Counted from the stretch's first letter, positions 46,560 to 60,627 are shown. The stretch is 64,000 nucleotides of DNA from Ancylostoma caninum (GCA_037903475.1 JBAJFG010000140.1:372001-436000); one strand, 5' to 3'. Notes: a model not told the origin generated them from the sequence alone. Made by a program: numbers and translations.

Positions 46560-47128
46560 GAAATTTTGAGTCCACAGTCCAAGATTCAAAAGAATTTCAC
46601 CAAGAAAATTCTGATGCGAAATAGTGGACTTGTACATGGCAGAATCCCTAATGTTTGCTTTAGGAATGATTACCTAGAAATTCCATCACTCAATTCAAGG
46701 AGACACTACTTTGACGCAGTCATGGTCTATAAGCTAACCAACAACCTGATCCCAATATCGTGCTCAAAGTTCTACTCCATACGACCTTCCGTCACAAGTG
46801 GTGGAAAAGACAAACGTTTCATTAGATCACCTAACACATCGTTTGGAGCCACTTTCTTTACGGTTAGAGCAGGCCTGAGATAATTTGAATGGAATAAGGC
46901 TAGAACTGTCCCTGCATTTTTTGTATGCTTCAAACGCATAGCTAAAGCGACTGTAATTAGCTCGGATAAGAAATTTTGTGGTGCTTCTTCCATATTTCAT
47001 CCGTTTTTCATGTACTGTAGTAATGAAGTATCCTGAACCTTATTGCTCAAGTATTATCGCTGTTGTCCCACTGTTTCATACCGTCTGTCGTAAACAGCGT
47101 AAATAAATAAATAGATAGATAAATAAAT
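46560..47128 (+). mobile_element. 5'-truncated CR1-like retrotransposon fragment
   Basis: Encodes the C-terminal part of a CR1-type ORF2 (KIQKNFTKKILMRNSGLVHG, then RRHYFDAVMVYKLTNNLIP), which aligns with the minus-strand copy at 1438-1731 (RIQNNFTRKMLIRTGG). One in-frame stop at 46881-46883 is followed by matching sequence (FEWNKARTVPAFF). The 3' end is an (AAAT/AGAT)n tail at about 47099-47128. It is not functional. Confidence 0.75.
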
Positions 47129-47285
47129 ACAATCTTAATAGCAACGCGTCATGCTGTGCTTCCCTCATCGATCTTAACGATAATTCACATTTTGATAGCA
47201 GGAATAAAACAAGGAAATTGACGAAGAACAGTCTTCTTGGCATGATATCCACTAAACCCCTTTCCGCGTTTTTAGAAGCAATTTC

Positions 47286-47694
47286 AAAGGCAGAGGGTCA
47301 TCTCGTTCTGCCTGTTGGATTGCCAACATATCCTATACCATCTCATCATGTTGATCCCTGGGATGTACATCAACAGGCACAGAAGCGACGAAATCCCCAT
47401 TTTTGAAAGGCTCGAACTGGGTAAAAATTTGGAGCCCGGAGGCGGATCGCTCCAAGCAGTGCTGGCTGCCTGCCACGGCTGCCGCGTCGGTCAACGAGTC
47501 TTGGCGTGTCCAATCGATAAGATCAACGCCTTCACATGTCAACTCGCGTTGGCAAACTGTTACAGACCCCGTCCTGGGAGACGGGTTTATAGACCATTCT
47601 GAGACAATTTATGTATACCGTTGGAACCATCGCGTCGAGTAGATGCAGAATCTGCTGTTAGCTGAACTACGAAAATGAGGTGGACCCCTGCCTT
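47286..47694. mobile_element. Inverted-repeat element family B, copy 2
   Basis: Ends AAGGCAGAGGGTCATCTCG and, in reverse complement, AAGGCAGGGGTCCACCTC, flanked by TCA on both sides (47283-47285 and 47695-47697). It is the same family as 33541-33957. The 3-bp TNA target duplication again suggests a PIF/Harbinger-like mechanism. Confidence 0.7.
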
Positions 47695-48048
47695 TCAAGG
47701 TAGTCAAATAGGTTACGATGTTTGCAAGTGTGTGAGCACAAAGGATAAAACAAAACAGCCTACATCATGAATATCATGCACTCTTCTTGTTTTCTTGTGA
47801 TATGACGGCATACACAGCTTCTAAGGAGTTATTGCCGCTCAGCTGAGCATATAGCAGCATTACCCTTGTTATCCAGCTCGTATGATAAATAGCACTTCCT
47901 CATTGTGACAAAAACATCTGTTCCCTTGTCATATGAATGTTAACGTTTTGTTTGTTGATGTGCTCGTTATGGCCAACTGAGCGTATAAATATATCGACGA
48001 GAGCGAGGCGTTCGCGGCACCACCAGCAACAGCTCACTCGCTCTCCAC

Positions 48049-48270
48049 ATGCGCATCACCACACAGTTCATCAGCGTAATCAGATTTGGCACAACTCGAA
48101 ACGGCCGCGATAACTCGTACAAGCCGTGTTCCCCGGGAGGACGTCAACCGAATTTGACTCAGAAGTTTATGAGCCAGTCCGAATGGCTGTGGGAAATGAA
48201 TAGGGTTGACCTTGTGGGATTTGTTGTCGTTGAATTGCTTGAGACGGACAATTTGAGTCGGTCAAAATAG
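48049..48270 (+). CDS. Hypothetical small ORF behind a TATA-like box
   Basis: A 73-codon ATG frame beginning MRITTQFISVIRFGTTRNGR. A TATAAATA sequence lies at about 47984-47991, some 60 bases upstream, followed by a GC-richer stretch. I do not recognise the product and see no splice structure. It could be a small gene, a first exon or chance. Confidence 0.2.
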   Translation: MRITTQFISVIRFGTTRNGRDNSYKPCSPGGRQPNLTQKFMSQSEWLWEMNRVDLVGFVVVELLETDNLSRSK

Positions 48271-50401
48271 ACTGCTTTTGACGGAGATTAAGGACTTTCT
48301 TCAAGATTCAAGTGAGAAGTAAAGAAACAGAAGCAAACTTAACACTCAGGAAGCTAGACTCAGGAAGCAAAGATGACCATGGTACCCAAAACTTGAAAAA
48401 CACTCGTAGATGAAAGATGCAACGATATCATCAGCTGCTCTTTTGTCGATTTGCTACGCTGTTTAACAGCAAAATCGTCGTATTCAGCGTGCGTGTCCAG
48501 GCGCATGCGATAATCGCCAGCGCTCCAACCGCTAGTCAAGCGCAAACTTGCCGCAAGCGGCAGAATTACGGTGGATGGAAACTGGTTTGAAATCATAGGC
48601 ATACTGCCTAATTCTTGATGGACACGCGCATGCAATTACACCATTATGGTAACGTTTTCCCATTATTACTGTACTTGCCATGGTATTTTTGGCCACACAT
48701 CAGATGAGAAATGAGCTAAATTTCAGACAAAGATGCCTGCAACACCTTTTAGATTGTACTGGTGCAGAGCTATAAATGTTCTTCTATTCTAAATCTGGAA
48801 ACTTAGAAGAAATTGAGGCCTACATAGTATACGCTAGAAAGTTCGACATTCATATAAAAACTACGGTGTAAGACTATTTGTTTTATCTAATTAACTAATT
48901 ACAGTGTCGCCTATTGCTTTAAAGGGAATTCTACGAATAAGCAAAGGAACAAAAAATGATGAACCACAAAAGGTAAGAAAATAAGGGAAATAAGAAAAAC
49001 ATGAATTGCACTCTTGTCTCTGTAATCTCGGACTACTTTCTATAGTCTGTTCCGAACGCGACGATTGTTGAGTAACCGTGCGGACAGCCTGCTTTTCTCT
49101 CATTCCTCCCCTTCTGCTGCACACTTTCCCGCGTTCTTCATCTCTCTGCTGTTTTCCAACTATTGTCAGTGGTGGAACGCACTATACATGTAGGGCCAAC
49201 AACAACAGAATAACTCAACCGATTGGAATACTCGAGAAATGGTTCACACATGAGTAAGTTTTTCAATATGTGAGATGAGCAGTTAATGTTTTGTTTCTCC
49301 TTTGACGAAGCTTTCCAAAAGGATGTTCCATGACACATTTAATTGCATTTCTCTTCTTATTGTGCCGCATATAAACCGCTCAGAAGTCAAAATAAACACA
49401 AACTACGAGAGCTCTTCTAAAAATTTCTCCAAAGCATCTGGATTTTCCCCTTAATCGAAAGCAAATATTAGAATACGATCATATCCAACATATTATTCGA
49501 TCATAACGATAATCAGGGCAAAGCTTTGAAATTTGAAGGCGCGAAGGAATTTTTACTAGATCATGAGAAACTTACTGTTTTGCCCGAAACCATGGCTAAT
49601 TTCTCATCTTGCAAATCATGCTACTCATTTGACTGAGCCTACATTTATGTCTTACCTTTTACTTTACTTTCTACTTTATTCCTTGCCTTTCTGGTTTGGA
49701 CATTTTATTTCCCCGCATATCGCTTCTGCTCAATTCCATGTTGCACCAAACCAAGAAAATCAAATAAACCACCTTTCCAGATAGAAGTTATTCATACAGC
49801 GAACCCTAACGCCCTTATTCTGCAGCAAAGCTAGGCCTCTCCAAGAGTCAGGCCCCGTTACGTTACATGGATAGCCACAGACGCTTCTAAGTTTTCTATT
49901 GATTCTAACTCCCTCACATCCCTTTGTTCATTTTTTTCTCTCCTCCTTTAAGATGCATTTCGAAATTTGAGAAGCACAACTGCTCGTTTGTTCCTAGGCA
50001 GTACATCTTTTCACTGCCTCCATCCCCCCCCCCCCCCGTGGATCTCAGTGTCCTGGGGCTTGCTAAGCAATCAATGACGGAGTTAGTTAACACCTTCAGC
50101 AGCAACTTTAACAAAACTTTTTGTTATGCGCAAATGCACCTTCTAATACAATCAATAATCATTTTGCACACAGGCTAACGCACTTTCTCAGCTTTGCCCA
50201 CGGATAATAAGCTTAACTTCACCGCTGAGCGCTTACAGCTGTCAGAGCTTGTTATTCAGGGGGATTAGGAGTAGCTACGTTGATGAACTCAGCGGTTTCC
50301 ATTCTGAGAGTGTCAACGTTGAGCAAGAAGATCCTCACAAACGTATCTTCAAGAATGGGCTTACCTAGAATTCTTATTCAGCGCCATAACTCTGGTTAGA
50401 C

Positions 50402-50851
50402 TTGGTACCTACACAGCTTATATTGAAAATTGCTGAAGAATCAAAGAAGAAAATTCGCCCTTCTATGGGGGGAACTGAGAGCAAAGATTTCTCGGAATCT
50501 CTTAGAATCTCAGGATTGAGCGGCTTGTCATTTTTGTTATTATTTTATGGCAAATCTCCTGAATTTCGTAACCATTCCCTTCAAAAGACACCAGTTTGCG
50601 TAGAAGAATCCCCCTGTTGCCCTCCCCATCTCTACGCTCACTCTGATCCTCTGCTTTTGGAGTCGTGGGCGCTGGAGAACTCACGCCGAAACTTATTCAC
50701 AACCATCAATCTTGCCCGATCTTATAAGCCATCCATTCTTTTGCGAGAGATTTTTCAGCGTTCGCCCGAAGCGCCCCAGGAGGGAGAGGAGATGGAAAAA
50801 GACGGAACGTCGAAGAACACAAGCCGATACGCATCCATGTTTGACCTCTGA
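50402..50851 (+). CDS. Hypothetical 149-codon open frame
   Basis: The longest unexplained frame in the 42-61 kb stretch. It has no recognisable domain, signal peptide or membrane segment. It does not begin with ATG (GTACC context), so it may be part of an exon or a decayed element, or chance. Confidence 0.15.
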   Translation: MVPTQLILKIAEESKKKIRPSMGGTESKDFSESLRISGLSGLSFLLLFYGKSPEFRNHSLQKTPVCVEESPCCPPHLYAHSDPLLLESWALENSRRNLFTTINLARSYKPSILLREIFQRSPEAPQEGEEMEKDGTSKNTSRYASMFDL

Positions 50852-51092
50852 CTGACGGGGTTAAGCCTTTGCTGCGCGTAATTGTCAAATCTCAGGCAAT
50901 CCACAGCTCGTGGTCTGCAAGTACTACCGATTCGCTGACGATGAAGTCGAGAGCTATCCAATGCTATTAAAAACATTAGTGCCGCTTTAGTTTTACTTAT
51001 GCAAGGGCACAACGCGGAGTAGCCATCCCCTGCCCCTCCCCCCCCCCCCGTTATCGCTACTTAAACTCTCTGATTTTAAGGGCATACAAATG

Positions 51093-51167
51093 ATATAGGC
51101 GCCAAATGGAGGAGAGGTCAGCCTCAAGGTTTTGGGGTTGACCTCCTCCTCCATTTGGCGCCTATAT
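51093..51167. repeat. Compact 75-bp near-perfect hairpin
   Basis: The left arm ATATAGGCGCCAAATGGAGG pairs with the right arm CCTCCATTTGGCGCCTATAT; the stem extends to about 34 pairs with one bulged base and few mismatches, around a loop of a few bases. The size suits a microRNA precursor or a tiny foldback repeat. Confidence 0.85.
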
Positions 51168-54100
51168 GCGCCTATAGGCTTTGGCTTGGAGGTATTTGCT
51201 GGAGAGACCTTTTGATGTATTACCGTGCATTACCGTTCTACAACTACAGGAAGTGTTGCAGATTCTGTTGTAGCAAGTTTTTCACGTTGTTTCAACAACA
51301 GTTTTGACCTCTGCTCGAAGATTTCCTGGCATTAGTTTAAGAACCTGGTACAAAATGGAGAGATATTGGCGACTGAAATGGTAGCTTTAACCTCGAAAAC
51401 TTCGCCTCCCTTACAAAAATGAAATAGGCTGACTCCCTAAGTGGACGGAGTATCCAGAAAAAGAGTAGACCTCGACAGCTATGAGTTCAAAGAACAAATT
51501 ACTCGTCTTGAAAAGCAAATGACAACCACTGTATGTGCTGAAAAAATAGCAGCATTGGTTTCAATTTGACTGACAACCTTGCCCTGTCCTGTTGATAACC
51601 CTTAACAAAGCCGTCTAGTCTCAAGCGACAACATCAAATAAAAACTGAGTCTGTTGGAGCTGGGACACCCTTCGAACATTAATCTTTAGAGGCAAGTGTA
51701 TCAATGGATTCTAGGGAAACCCAGCCTAAATAACTGAGCATTTAGTCCATACAATGGAATCGACGACAATTTATAGCAAAAATTTATGGATCGAGGGGTT
51801 TTCATACCTGATTCATTTCATTCCCTAAATAGAAATAATTTCTGAGAACACCTTTTGAAGCTCATTATAAGGAACGAATTCGTTTCCGAGCGAGAACATG
51901 GATCTTTCCCCAAATTTTCAAGTATTGCAAAAGTGATACCCTACTCGCCACAGCTAACTCTTTGAAATGCATGCACCTAGAAAAAGGAAAGAGCAACAGC
52001 GACCAGTTTTTCCGAAGAATTTTTCTGCTCGTTCCATCCTGCAGCACCTGAATACTTAATGCAACAGCAAAAGCCATGCTGAAAATGGGCCCTTTTCAAT
52101 GCAATTAAACAGCAATTTGCATAAAGCATGTGCAGAAAAATTTGTCTCATGCATTCTGCGGCGTTGCGGTGTTATCTGAGCAAAGGGAATGATCTTACAG
52201 AGCCATGCTCTGTTTCCGAGATATCATTTCTCGCTGAATAAAAATCCAGCAGCGGTAAACGAGTATGTTGTGAAGGACAAAACATTTAATCGGCCTAAGA
52301 TAGAATAACGGTCGGATTGTCGCTCTATTTTAATTAATATTTTCACGGGTTGTACAATCTGAAAACAAGCAGCAACCGAAAAAGGTTAATCTCACGGATT
52401 GTTGAAGTATTATTTTTATATACGAGAAGGGATATGCGCCATCGTTGAAAGGCGACATACAGTAGAGATTCAAGGTTTCTACCTTCACATCACATAAATA
52501 TCGCTCATATCTTTCATGCTGCACACTACACTTAGCATTGAAGAGTGCATTAGGTGTAATCATATACAATCTCAATCAAATCGACAACTAAGTAGAAAAT
52601 TTGGGTGTTCTAGAAAGAAAGGGCAACACCCCTGGAGGAAGGATTAGACGATCTTTTGAGATTTCCCTTTTTCTGAATATTTGATCATTTAAAGCGGTTT
52701 TAAAGCTATCACACGAATTAATTGAATTACTTGGCTCTTACTCGGTCCTAGGTCTTCACAGCATCAGCTTGACTCGAAGTGATGCTGGCAGATACGCTCG
52801 GATGAAGGTTGAGAAAACCAAAGATTCAATGCCAGATTATATCTAGATTGTCTCCGTTATCAGACTATTCATTAGTCAAATTTCTCTTGCAACGCTTTCC
52901 AGAGATGATATGTCCACAGCCCTCGAGCGGTTGCTGAAATCTTGACCCCGTCGTGCATCTATTTTCGCCGCAGACCCTCAACCCACATGATTAACATTTT
53001 ATGAATTCGGGGCCCTGGCGCAGTGAGGTAGGCCGCGCCTAATTGCCTTTATTTCTCGGAGAGCGATTAGTTAGAGGAAGCATCTAAGCAGCGCATAGAC
53101 ACAGCGCGAGGGAGGATCTTGTTCGAAGAAACATATACTTCAAGGGAGGTATCTGTCGTAGATAAGCCCAGTGCCCTGACGTCATGATGCCGTCACCTTT
53201 TAGGCGATTTGTTGCGTCGACGCGACGGCGTTTACCGCTATGCACATGTACACACTAACATAATCGCTTTTATGGCCACCTGCTGGCACATGTTCAGAAA
53301 ACATGCATCATTATCCTCGAGTGTGAGGTTGTTGCAGTGCATTTAGGGCATAGCCATCAGCAGCTTCGTTACCACCTAATTTCCTTTGATTTTTGCCACT
53401 CCCTTCCGCTTCTCCCTTTGTTGCGTCGATGAGTTCCCGGGTTATGCGCATCAACAGGGCAAGATAACCGCGCTATTACTGAACGAGGGCCCTCCGGGAT
53501 TTGCCGCGGGCCGACGTGGGGTGAAGTGCCAAATCAACGCGGCACGCGCGCAGAGGCGCACCCACTGGCCTGAAGTGTCGGAAGAGGAAGCAGAAAAAAC
53601 GAGCGATCCAGTTCTGACGAGCCGGCACGGACATCAATAATGCGACATAATAACAACGTTAGTTCAGCAGCATTTCCAGGAGAGATTTTCTTCAACCATC
53701 TGTTGCTCAGTAATAAACGGAGTTCCTCCACAGACATTTCGAGAGGTTCAGCAGCCCGCTGTCATAAACCGGAGGCAAGAATACATAGGAGATATGATCA
53801 AGAGTCTCTTCTGTGCACATAAAAGTAATAAAAAAAGAAACAACCGTTACAAATTGCATCAGCACCTAATCTCTTTCAAATTACACGGAACAGAGAAGGC
53901 AATGACATGATATTATCCCTCAAAGATCCCGCAAAAAGTCTGCGCAGATATAGTTCGCTCATCGGTTCCTAATTGAAAGCTTCCGAGACACACTACGAAT
54001 TGTCTTCTCGTTGAGGTTTTATGGTGTGACCAATTAAGGATTTCCTAATGAAAAAGCACCACTTGATAGGACCACTAACACCGCCTAATGCTTAGAAAAA

Positions 54101-57100
54101 AAAAACAAGGAATCTAACCACAAAGCTTAAAGATGGGAAAGTATTGACGACATTCCTTAGAATTAGAATTAGATGAGAAGCGCCACCGGCGTTTCTGCTG
54201 ATATACATACATAGATCAGTTATCGCTTACTCATTCATATCACAATAAAATATCCTTAAAAATTGAATGTTTCGAAGAGCCAGCACGGATTACTACGCTT
54301 GCTGACGTCCTCCCAATTCACATCGCCAAAAACTCAAGAGCAAATCGCAAGCAAAGCGACTTCTTTGTTAGGTAGGACAAGTGCAAAGCCATTTATCCTC
54401 CTCGAAAACAAGATCATATCTGGAAAGGGTAAATCAGGGCAAAATTATTGAGCCACCACTGGATCATCATGCCCTCCCAACGTTGATGACGTCATCGAAA
54501 TCCGTCCAAACATTTCTCTATCTTACTCAGCGTCTCTTTCTTGCCAAAACAAATATATCGTCTGTCAGAGAAACGCTGCTCTTTTTCTCTCTCTTCAAAT
54601 CCCCAGCTATAGCGAAGGAGAAATCCGCAGATCCATAAGCATCAAACCATGTTCTGCCACCGCAAACCTTTATGCCCACGCTTACATTCCCCATGCATTC
54701 ATCTAGACTTCCTTAGAAGTGCGTAACATTCGAAGCCTGGATTTGCCGCTCTCTCGGCGCCGATTTACAGGCGCGTGTAATTTCGGATTAGTGCAAAACT
54801 AGGTGCTTGGTCAAAAACATGCATTATTAAACGCGTTAAGGAGCTGCTATTACCAGAATCGCTCCTGACACTTTTTGTCGATACCGAGCGTTCGCGTGGG
54901 TAATGTGCGCATCCAGCCAGGTGTGGACGGGAGAAAGAAAAACAAGATAATGTTAGATCACTTCAAGCCTGGGAGTTGTTTGGTTTCGAAATTGTTAGCA
55001 GGCAATCCAGTACCATAAAATTCCATGAGGTGAGTACAATAGCTAGAAGAAGACTTATGGACGATGCCTGCAAAAATTTCAGAGAAAAGATTGGGACAAC
55101 TCGAGCGAGAACACTAGAAACTTCCGTTAGGGGAGTACTCTAAAAACTTAAGGTAGCATGTCGACTTCCTTTAGAATGATTAATGAAAAATGGTTGATCA
55201 CCCAGCTCACCCAAAAGTCAAACTACATGGATTTGATGTGCTCTCGAAACAAAACAAAGCCCAGTGCAGGGGAGACTCCCTAGTCTTTTCTGTATCAAGA
55301 ATGACCAACAAATTCTCCAGAAATGCTTCCGGACCAATCAACCGCAACGTGAATGAGGCATGGTCATATTCATATTAGAAGATTACATAAATTGAACACA
55401 GCAACACAAAGCACGTCTAAAAATACGCTACCGTTTTCACAGAATTTCATATTTCTTCTCATTAACTAAGATTACCAGGAACTCGGTCCATTCTCCACAA
55501 AAATTCGACTTTCAACTGGCTAACCTGGCCAACAGCTCTTTTTCTAGGCACCTTTCAGGCCGCCTAGCGTTTTTCTCAGCAGTTTCGTGACGCTTTTCAT
55601 TTGAGTTTGGTGTTGGAGATAGGATTTTGGTTACAGGAGGATTCGAATTAGCATTTAGTCTAGACACATATCTATTGCTCGAGAAAGGTACAGCAATAAA
55701 CAAACTTCTTGTGCTAATGGATCCAAAGATCATCACAAAAAGCTCCAGTAACTGTCCTGGGTGGGGAAATTCCCCGCGACTCTCATAACGAGGTCAAATC
55801 CGCAAAAACAGCAACAATGTTAGGGTTCAGCCTTTGCTATCATGTGGCTTCGAGAGAGTTGAAAGAAAAACATACTTTCCATACCCGGGATCACTGCAGA
55901 AAATCTTAATCACCAGCTTAGGGTGAGTACCGCTTAATCAACATCATTACAAACTTTCACGGAATTTTGAATTTCTGGTGGTTTAGAAGTCAAAGGCCTA
56001 CAAGTTAAACGCCTGAAAGGACTAGCCACCATAATTATTCCCCCTCAAGCCTAGCATCCTCAACTCTCGAAAAACGAAGTTCTAGTACGCCTCATAGCGC
56101 TCTGCATTCGGTTCATTTATGATAATCGAGTTTTGCCCCACCAGCGGCATTCGCCATCGCCCGCAAGCTAGACACCCTCCCTGTCCCGAAATGTTTTCAA
56201 CAGCTGCATATGATTTGAACCTCAGCTTTGAGCATACCGGTGTTTTGGCGCGTTGTTGGATAACATTAAAGAATTGCACAGGACCATAGTACGAAAGAGC
56301 ATCTTAGAAAACTCAAATATCATATGAGGACATTAGACGTTCTAGCGAGATTCCGAATGATTTTTTTCTCCATATATGCATTTCAATAATATGCATAAAG
56401 AAGAGCTACTGTAAGATATGCAATGGACCTCAACTAGCAAAGAAACCCACTACATTGATAACAGAAAATTGTGAAGAGAAAGAAATATGAGGCTCTTAAC
56501 CAATAAAAGAAAGATTTCTCCTAGAAGAAAATATGGGCCCTTGGAGTTCCCTAGTGATACTAAGTGTGAATATCCAAAAACAAATGACTGGACAACCAGT
56601 ATCAATTTTCCGGAAGGAAAGGTGCACAAGGTGGAAATTTCCCAAAATTCGACCTCCATGAAAGAAATTCTCCAAAATCCGACCGAACCCTCAAAAGATG
56701 CTCTAGAATAAGCTGCTAAAAAGTTCAAGCTACTAATAATTTTGCAAAAAAAAAAAGTAGGTTCTAGTGCGACATTTCCAGAACAAACCTGGAGAGGCGT
56801 TTAAGATGGAAATCAACGCTAAATTTCGCACATTAGCTAGGCCTACGTTTGCCTAAACACATTGGTTTCCATATAAAAATAAATGAGGTGACTCTCCATC
56901 AATGACGTCATACGGATCTTCAGCGAGTTTTGCTTCACTCATTCATCCCTTTCGCAGACCCAATATGTTTCATCCCGAAACCGCCCATCAAGACACTTTC
57001 CCCTGGCTAAGCCTCACCTCGGCAACGACTCTATTCGCACTTCTAATAATTCTTATGAGGTGCATATCTCATAATCATAATGCAAGCTTCCCAAATCAGG

Positions 57101-60100
57101 CAAGAAGTGCTTAAGCTGATGACGTGATCAGAAGTCAACATCTTTACATCTGAATTACGAACTCCTTTTATTGATGATAGAAGAGGGGACGAGTTGTTCA
57201 CCACCCATCAAACTCAGCAGGCATCACTCAGCAGCACACTCATCATGCCACTATTCACGCCACTAAATTTGATTACACCAAGTTCGAGGTGATTGCTGCG
57301 GGTTGTAGTTGGGTAATTCTTGGTTGTGTGCACTCCTGTTGTTGTCAACAAAAAGCACTTGTATAGTATGTCTGCCTAATCAGGAAGTTTTTCCAGAGAG
57401 CAGTTTACTCAGATGCATCATTACAGGCCTCGGAACTGATTTTAAAACAAAAGAAAAACCAGAATTTCACACATTCCACAAGTTTCGAACAGATCCGCTT
57501 CCCCGTCAGACGACTTTTCTAAGGCTAAAGATTCTCCAATCAATCAGAAAATTCCGATGGATTCCAATAATAGTTTCTGCAAGTCCCAGTGTAAATATTA
57601 CTTATTGCGCATGTACTTGCTCAAATGGAACAGATAGAAAGTTGTGGTACGAGCAGATCGAACGATGGTAACTAACCGAAACAACCGAAAAATTGCTAGT
57701 GGAGTGAAGAAATCCACGAGCAATTTGAAAAAAAAAACCACTACAAAGTAATCCCACGAGCAACAGATAACTACGTCTGTGCGGACTGGCATGGATGAAT
57801 TTCCGAATAATTTCTATTTTCGCGCTACTTGAACAGGTTTACAGTTCATGTAGACCAACACCCTTGGCGTAAATAGGTAAGTAGCTCAATATTAAGGATA
57901 AACGGCAATAATATGAAATGGTCTCTCAAAATTTAGGGGCACCAAATTTCGTTAGTTAACAAAAATCCTACAGATCCATCCGCCTTCCACTTTTTCATTT
58001 CCAACCCCATTAAATTCCAGAGTACGTGCGATTTCCCCTGTTCTCTGAACCCTTCTAGAGCATTTGTTAATTCAGTTGTCCCTAACCACCTGCTTCGTAA
58101 ACTCCCGATCTGTTATTTATTGTGGCATTTGTGAATTCAGTTGCCTGTAGCCTACCTACATATGTCTGAAACAAGGCAGCGCGCTTTGTTCCTATTTTTT
58201 GCGCTATATCCAACGAGGGAGTGGAGAAAAAACGAAAAAGTGCAGACTTTAGATGGAACGTTCTAATTTTTCATAGGCAGATTTGAAACAAAAGCTGGCT
58301 ATTTTTTTCTTCCACTTCTGCTTGGTACAGCAAGCCTAGGAAGTTGTAGATCCTTGACTTCTTCCTTTTACCCAATAAGAACATGAAGAGTCCCATACAA
58401 GGCAATGAAGGAACGAAATGACTCAGAAAGTTGAGAGAGAGGGGGAATTGGCAACCAGATGAGGTGCGGACATGATATGAGAGGTTACCTGTGGAACTCA
58501 TGGAAATCACAATTTCGTTCAAGCACTAGAGTTAATTTCCAGTCAATCCCTGAAATCCTTGTCCAATAAAGCCAGCTCAACCCCCACTTTCTCCCAAGAC
58601 AACAAAAAGACAAAGGGCATTCGGAAAAAATGCAATAATCCATCGCGAACTAGCTAACAACTACCTAGTCCCATCCTATTACTGCAGTCCCTCCCTTCCA
58701 TCTCACCACCCTTTTTCCTTGCATGTCCCGATAGATCCGCGCCCATTACACTGCCCTTGTCACCATATCGACGCTAAACGTGTACCAACCACCTGATTGA
58801 TGAAGTCCACGCCCAAGAGACTGGTATGGTCCCCGCGGCGTCAATGCCCTTGCTCTTTATCACATACATATATGACTTATCAATTATTCAAAACGTGCTG
58901 TTTTATATGCTTCACCATATGTATGTGCGCCCTCAAAAAAGACGCACTTTAATTAGTGTCATCTACGCTGCCGCTCTCAAATGCTTGCCTCATTGCACTT
59001 TGACATCATGGAATAAGGCTGTTTGAATCATAGGAGCAGTTGGCATGAAGCAATTGGCCAGATACGTTAGTTCTTACCCAATATCCCAGAGGCGGATGCG
59101 CTTATTTGTGAAGGGTCCGATGTAAAAGAAATTTGATTTCTGCAACAGCATTAGATTCGGAACCAGGTTCAGAGTAGTACGCACTCTTATGAAGAAAAAA
59201 CAAGTGCGGTTAGGAAAAGAAGAAATTCTAGCTAATCAAGACCCAAAACGAAAGAATTGGTTACCATCTCCACCGGGTATGACCTTAACTTTGTCGTAGG
59301 CCAATTTTAGTCAGCAAATTGACTACGAAGGAGCCAAATCCCCATGTTTGAGATTTACTACTAGAATTTACAACAAGAATAATTCGGACACTATAGGGAA
59401 ACTGCACTTTCGATTATTCATGTAAAAGCAAAATGGCTTCCATTTTCCGTGAATGAAGAATTTTTACATATTCTCTTCAAGAAGAAGATGGGTTTTTTAC
59501 CCTGTATCTCATAATACAATACTGACAGCAGATTCTAAGAAGATTCGGGGGAGTCTGGCTTTCTAAGGCTTATTTCACCTCAGCAAAGATCATAAAACTC
59601 GTAAAGGCAGCAAAGAACAATTGTGTAAGATCAGGGTACTTCCGCCTAATCAACATTGCTCTAACACTTAAATGACACAACACAATAGTAAATTCTTCTG
59701 AAAAAAAACTTCTTACGACCATCTCATGAGCGAAATACCACCGGAATTAAATGCATATTCATTGCAAGCGCTGTACTTTTGAATAGCCATTTCCATACCT
59801 AATGACCCTGAGCACATCAATACACCGTGGACGGAAGTGTGCACGCATGTATCAGTCGGTGCACCTATCTCGATAAAAATTATAAGTCGCTGACTTTTCT
59901 TTGTCTTTTTTTTTCAAATTCCTAAGCTTTCCTAGGCTGCCGCGTTGTACACCTAGTAAGAAGATGAAGAATGACGGCCCGAAAAAAAGAACATCTGTAT
60001 TCTTATCTATTTCCACAGACTGATACTCCCTTTTGTATAATAATTCTGTGTATATATTACTGTAGTTAGCTTTACCCTATTTACATTGCTCTGGTAGCGG

Positions 60101-60627
60101 TGCATCATTGCAAGGATGGGTAGCTCCCCACCCATGGATGTGATCACGAGCGGGTAGCGGTTAAGTGCAGGCTAGGTCACATATGAGTAAACATGTTGAT
60201 GGGTGCCATGTAAAGGGTGAGTTTGCGTACGTTACCATTTTCACCATGCATAATCTCAACGATGCACATGGGCCGTGAACACTTGTTTACTGACCCGGGT
60301 GAATAATTCGTCTACTTACAACTAAAGTGAAAACGTATCCATCCCTCAAGAAGAAACACATTTGCCATTGTGTCCTCCAAGCTGTGAAGCTAGTGCAACT
60401 TTTCTAACCCTTATGGCCAGCTACAACTGCCACCACCCTTTCTTTCCATATTCGAAGCATCGTTGGCCCATACCTTTGTTCCGCTTCCCCTTATTTGTGT
60501 TCTACCTTTCCATTTTTCAACCATATGAAGTTCATATGCTCGCAGACATCCGCATATTTGTTTATACGACATCTACACACCCCCACTGCAGCAAAAAGTA
60601 AGGCGGCAGCAGTGCTGGTCGCTGCGA
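51168..60627. other. Long AT-rich stretch without a supported gene
   Basis: Frames are short and compositionally random. No inverted-repeat ends, tRNA or rRNA could be recognised. It may be intronic or intergenic. Confidence 0.45.

Larger units (their letters stand above)
47698..51092. other. No gene supported apart from two weak ORFs
   Basis: Contains the low-confidence frames at 48049 and 50402 and a C-run near 50027-50037. No conserved domain is visible. Confidence 0.45.

Noticed and set aside
53008..53045. tRNA-derived SINE head (CTGGCGCAGTGAGGTAGG)
   Set aside because: No B box follows within the expected distance and no second copy was seen in the window.
57309..57671. 120-codon frame with a signal-peptide-like start
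   Set aside because: It has no ATG at its start, no recognisable domain and no splice context.
60290..60372. Minus-strand donor at about 60320 considered for the missing TM1 exon of gar-2
   Set aside because: None of the three frames gives a hydrophobic segment with the Gly-Asn motif of TM1.
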